DNA from: Pyrocephalus nanus
Taxonomy: Eukaryota > Chordata > Aves > Passeriformes > Tyrannidae
Assembly: GCA_038380795.1 (NCBI GenBank)
Contig: CM076259.1
Location: forward strand, 101,295,739-101,359,738
Length of the DNA: 64,000 bases
Direction of reading: 5' to 3'
Made by a program: the position numbers and the translations under genes. Within the stretch, counting starts at the first letter, position 1; every line of letters starts with the position of its first letter. Below the pieces are notes generated by a model that had not been told where the DNA came from, searched no databases, and saw only the letters and a program-made list of their open reading frames with translations. This document shows positions 61,467 through 64,000 of this stretch, piece after piece.

Positions 61467-62236
61467 ATAGAATCATAGAATAGTTTGGGTTGGAAGGGAC
61501 TCTTAAAGCTCACCTAGCCCAACCCTCCTGCAATTAACAGGGACATCTTCCACTAGATAGGTTCCTCAGAACCCCATCCAGCGTGATCTTGAATGTTTCC
61601 AGGGATGGGGCATCTATCATCTCTCCAGGCAAGCTGTTCCAGAGTTTCACCAACCTCACTGTAACAAATTTCTTCCTTATAGTTTAAAAGTATTAGTTCT
61701 TGTCCTATCACTATACTCATAAAGAGCCCCTCTCCATCTTTCCTATAGGCTCACTTCAAGTACTGAAAAGCTGCAATAACGTCTGTCTAGAGCCTTCTCT
61801 TCTCCAGGCTGAAAAACCCCAACTCTCAGCCTATCTTCATAGGTGAGGTGCTCCAGCCCTCGGATCATCTTTGTGGCTCTCTTCCAAACCTGCTCCAACA
61901 GGTCCATGTCATTCCTGTGCTGAGGACCCCACAACTGGATGTAGTACTCCAAGTGGGGTCTTGCCAGAAAAGAGCAGAGGGGACAGAATCACCTCCCTCG
62001 ACCTGCTGTCCATGCTGCTTTTGGTGTAGCCCAGCGCGCGGTTGGCTCACTGTGCAAGAGCACAGTGCTGAATCATGTCCAGCTTGCCATCCACCAGCAC
62101 CCCCAAGTCCTTCTCAGCAGGGCTGCTCTTGATCTGTTCATCCATCAGCCTGTTATTGATACTGGTGTCTGCCCTGACCAGGTGCAGCACCTTGTACTTG
62201 GACTTGTTGAACCTCATGATGTTCACACTGGATGTT
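61467..62236 (-). mobile_element. CR1 LINE, 3' fragment of about 770 bp, minus strand
   Basis: The plus strand carries the reverse complement of CR1: AGAATCATAGAATAGTTTGG, GGTTGGAAGGGACTCTTAAA, CAGGCAAGCTGTTCCAGAG, CTTCTCTTCTCCAGGCTG, AACTGGATGTAGTACTCCAA, CACCCCCAAGTCCTTCTC and ACTTGTTGAACCTCATGA. It covers the 3' UTR and the C-terminal RT region, with 5' truncation near 62236. Minus-strand open frames over it (for example 61743-61952, reading QLWGPQHRNDMDLLEQVWKR) are fragments of the CR1 ORF with stops between them, so the copy is dead. Confidence 0.93.
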
Positions 62237-62389
62237 CATGGATGTTCTAGTGACAATGCAAAGGTGTTTCCACTGCAGCAGGTATTCACAGCACAAAGGA
62301 GAAATAAATTACTGTGCTGCAAAATATTTTATATCAGTGTGACTACATCTATGCTACCACTTTAATTTTGCAGGTAAAGCATCACACCC
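62237..62389. other. NHS: Short spacer between CR1 and LTR
   Basis: About 150 bases with nothing recognised. The last five bases (CACCC, 62385-62389) are the left target duplication of the following LTR. Confidence 0.6.
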
Positions 62390-62984
62390 TGTGATGGTTC
62401 AGACTTGGCTCCCTGCCAAATGCCCAAACCCCCAGTAGCAGCACCCCCCTTCTCCCTTCTCCCAGGGCAAAGGAAAAAAACTATGCAGATTGAAGTACCC
62501 AAAAATCAAGCTAGTTATATAAAAAATATATATTTTATGTATATTACAGTTAAGATGCTATATACACAGCAAAAGGGAATCCAAACACCCCCTGAAAGGA
62601 TAGGGAAAGGGGAAAAAGGAACAAAAGGGAACAAAAAGGGACACTGAGCAGATATACGCAATCAAACCCAAGAATTAGTAAAATAACTAGTAAAACAAAT
62701 CTCACCATGTCCCTTAGAAAAGCAGGATTGACACACACAGCCAGTACTCCCCAAGCCTCCACGTGGCAGGTCAGTGGATGCTGCAGGCCTCAGCCTTAGA
62801 TAAGCGAGACCAACGCAGGGACCCACTGTTCCTGAACCTCATCGGAAGGGAAGAGAGCGAAGGCCTCTCCTCCCTTCTTATTTATACCCCGATTGACATA
62901 AAAATCGTATGGAATACTGGGAACACTGCCCCTTCCTTGGTTACAAACTGGTCACCAGGGAAGGCCTAGATTAAAACCACCACA
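62390..62984 (-). mobile_element. Solo LTR of an ERVL-type endogenous retrovirus, minus strand
   Basis: The 595-bp element reads TGTGATGGTTCAG at its left end and TTAAAACCACCACA at its right, giving imperfect terminal inverted repeats of about 10 bases with TG...CA ends. Flanks CACCC (62385-62389) and GACCC (62985-62989) are a 5-bp target duplication with one change. On the minus strand a TATA box TATAAATA lies at 62886-62879, preceded by GGGG as in avian ERVL LTRs, which sets the orientation. Text near 62908-62925 (TATGGAATACTGGGAAC) also resembles that family. No internal genes are present, so this is a solo LTR. A canonical AATAAA is not seen; the U5 region is AT-rich. Confidence 0.85.
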
Positions 62985-64000
62985 GACCCCCAGCTGAAGT
63001 AGTCAGACTATTATGGAGACTTTGGGTAGAACAAGTCTTAGAGGAACTAAAACCCAGAGGGACTGTCTTAGCTTGAACCACCAAGTTTTTTAAACTAACC
63101 CAGCTGATTTTTGCCTGAAACGATTGAGGGAGATCCTTGCCTTTCAGGGTGCAGTAGGGAAGAGGAAGAAGAGTGTCTGGGAACTGCAGTATAGTGACAA
63201 GTGGTTGACGACAATGGTGGGGGGCCTCTCCCATAAGCAGGTGTATCTGTGGGAAGACTACTGTTCAAGGACTTAGCCATGTTAACAAGCATTTAAAGGC
63301 GTACGAAGCATGTATAGTGTGCCTTTTCTCAAGGATGCTCTTGCAGGATTTGGTGGTGGTATATTAATGCACTCTCTTGAATAGAGGGGAAGATGTCTCC
63401 CTACATTGTAGCCCACTGTATAAAAAAGAAAATTTCTCTTCCAAACATTAGACTATAACTGAAATGTGTAAAATGATAAATAAAAACCTGCCTGAGTCCT
63501 GCTAGCACTTAGGATCTTAATGCAGTGACCAGTGAATTGCAAATGCAAATCCTAAGCTCATTACAGTATATTTGGATTTTTGTAATGAGTAAGGTTAAAG
63601 TTTCGTTATCCTAACTGGCAAAATGTTGTCCTTCTCAGGACAACTTGCCATCTTGACATGGCCAGTGAAGCCATATGAATAGAGAATAATAAAACTAAAG
63701 AAACAGGTGAAAGCAACAAAGAAATTGTTCTTTATGTATAGATAGTACAGAGCTGGGTGACATGAGACTTCTTCTGTACAAAGGGATGAAGGCCTGCCAG
63801 GGATACTGCTGGCATCACCCTTATTTGTCTTTTTCTAAAAGGTGACTATTCTATATCTCCACATTCACCTTTCATGTTGTTACGGGCTCCTAGAGTAAGG
63901 CCATTACTGTTAATGTTTGACTTGGATATGTGGGAATGAATATTTGTTTCAGAAAGCAAATCAAAGAAGCCCGCTCATGTCTATCCACCCTCCCTCAGCT
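62985..64000. other. NHS: Intron 1 DNA to the window edge
   Basis: This is ordinary AT-rich intron sequence after the LTR target duplication. Nothing is recognised to the end of the window. Confidence 0.6.

Larger units (their letters stand above)
13883..64000 (+). other. NHS: NHS intron 1, 5' part
   Basis: Everything after the donor to the right edge is inferred to be intron 1. In human the equivalent intron is several hundred kilobases and holds alternative first exons; none is recognised here. No acceptor followed by PVSNLDIES-like coding sequence (start of exon 2) is seen. The intron is AT-rich with CR1, LTR and simple repeats, which are listed separately. Confidence 0.85.

Noticed and set aside
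61743..61952. Minus-strand ORF with QLWGPQHRNDMDLLEQVWKR
   Set aside because: It is a fragment of the dead CR1 ORF at 61467-62236, not a separate gene.

Overview
This is vertebrate nuclear DNA, very probably from a bird and most likely a perching bird (passerine). Four observations support that. (1) Several CR1 LINE copies are present, some ending in the typical CR1 3' octamer repeats (ATTCTATG and variants). (2) Two solo LTRs resemble the abundant avian ERVL-type LTRs. (3) The left edge carries a SINE whose head is clearly derived from tRNA-Ile and whose tail is CR1-like, the structure described for TguSINE1 of passerines. (4) The only gene exon matches NHS. The species cannot be named from the sequence. 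Nothing prokaryotic is present, and almost all of the short open reading frames are chance.

Layout. 1-131: tRNA-Ile/CR1 SINE, cut by the window edge. About 132-12,690: AT-rich, CpG-poor upstream DNA with no gene I can support. About 12,690-14,290: a strong CpG island, TATA-less as far as I can see, with SP/KLF-type GC boxes, a GGA-rich 5' leader, an upstream ORF, and the first coding exon of NHS (Nance-Horan syndrome protein) at 13,489-13,882. That exon encodes 131 residues including the start of the WAVE-homology domain, and ends in a GTAAGT donor in phase 1. 13,883-64,000: the beginning of NHS intron 1, which is hundreds of kilobases long in mammals, so the lack of another exon over 50 kb is expected.

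The intron holds simple repeats, a 445-bp polypurine tract next to a 39-bp tandem repeat (27.7-28.5 kb, possibly inside a decayed LTR), a 17-bp perfect inverted repeat (26.2 kb), five CR1 copies (46.8-47.3, 55.4-57.0, 58.86-58.92, 58.93-59.36 and 61.5-62.2 kb), a solo LTR inserted inside the 55.4-57.0 kb CR1, and a second solo LTR on the minus strand (62.39-62.98 kb).

I did not find a new biological system. The items most worth a second look are the NHS exon with its leader architecture, a local CpG-retaining block in the intron (30.7-30.95 kb), the long-stem inverted repeat, the polypurine/minisatellite block, the nested CR1/LTR and the passerine-type SINE. Statements about homology rest on recognition from memory, not on a database search.
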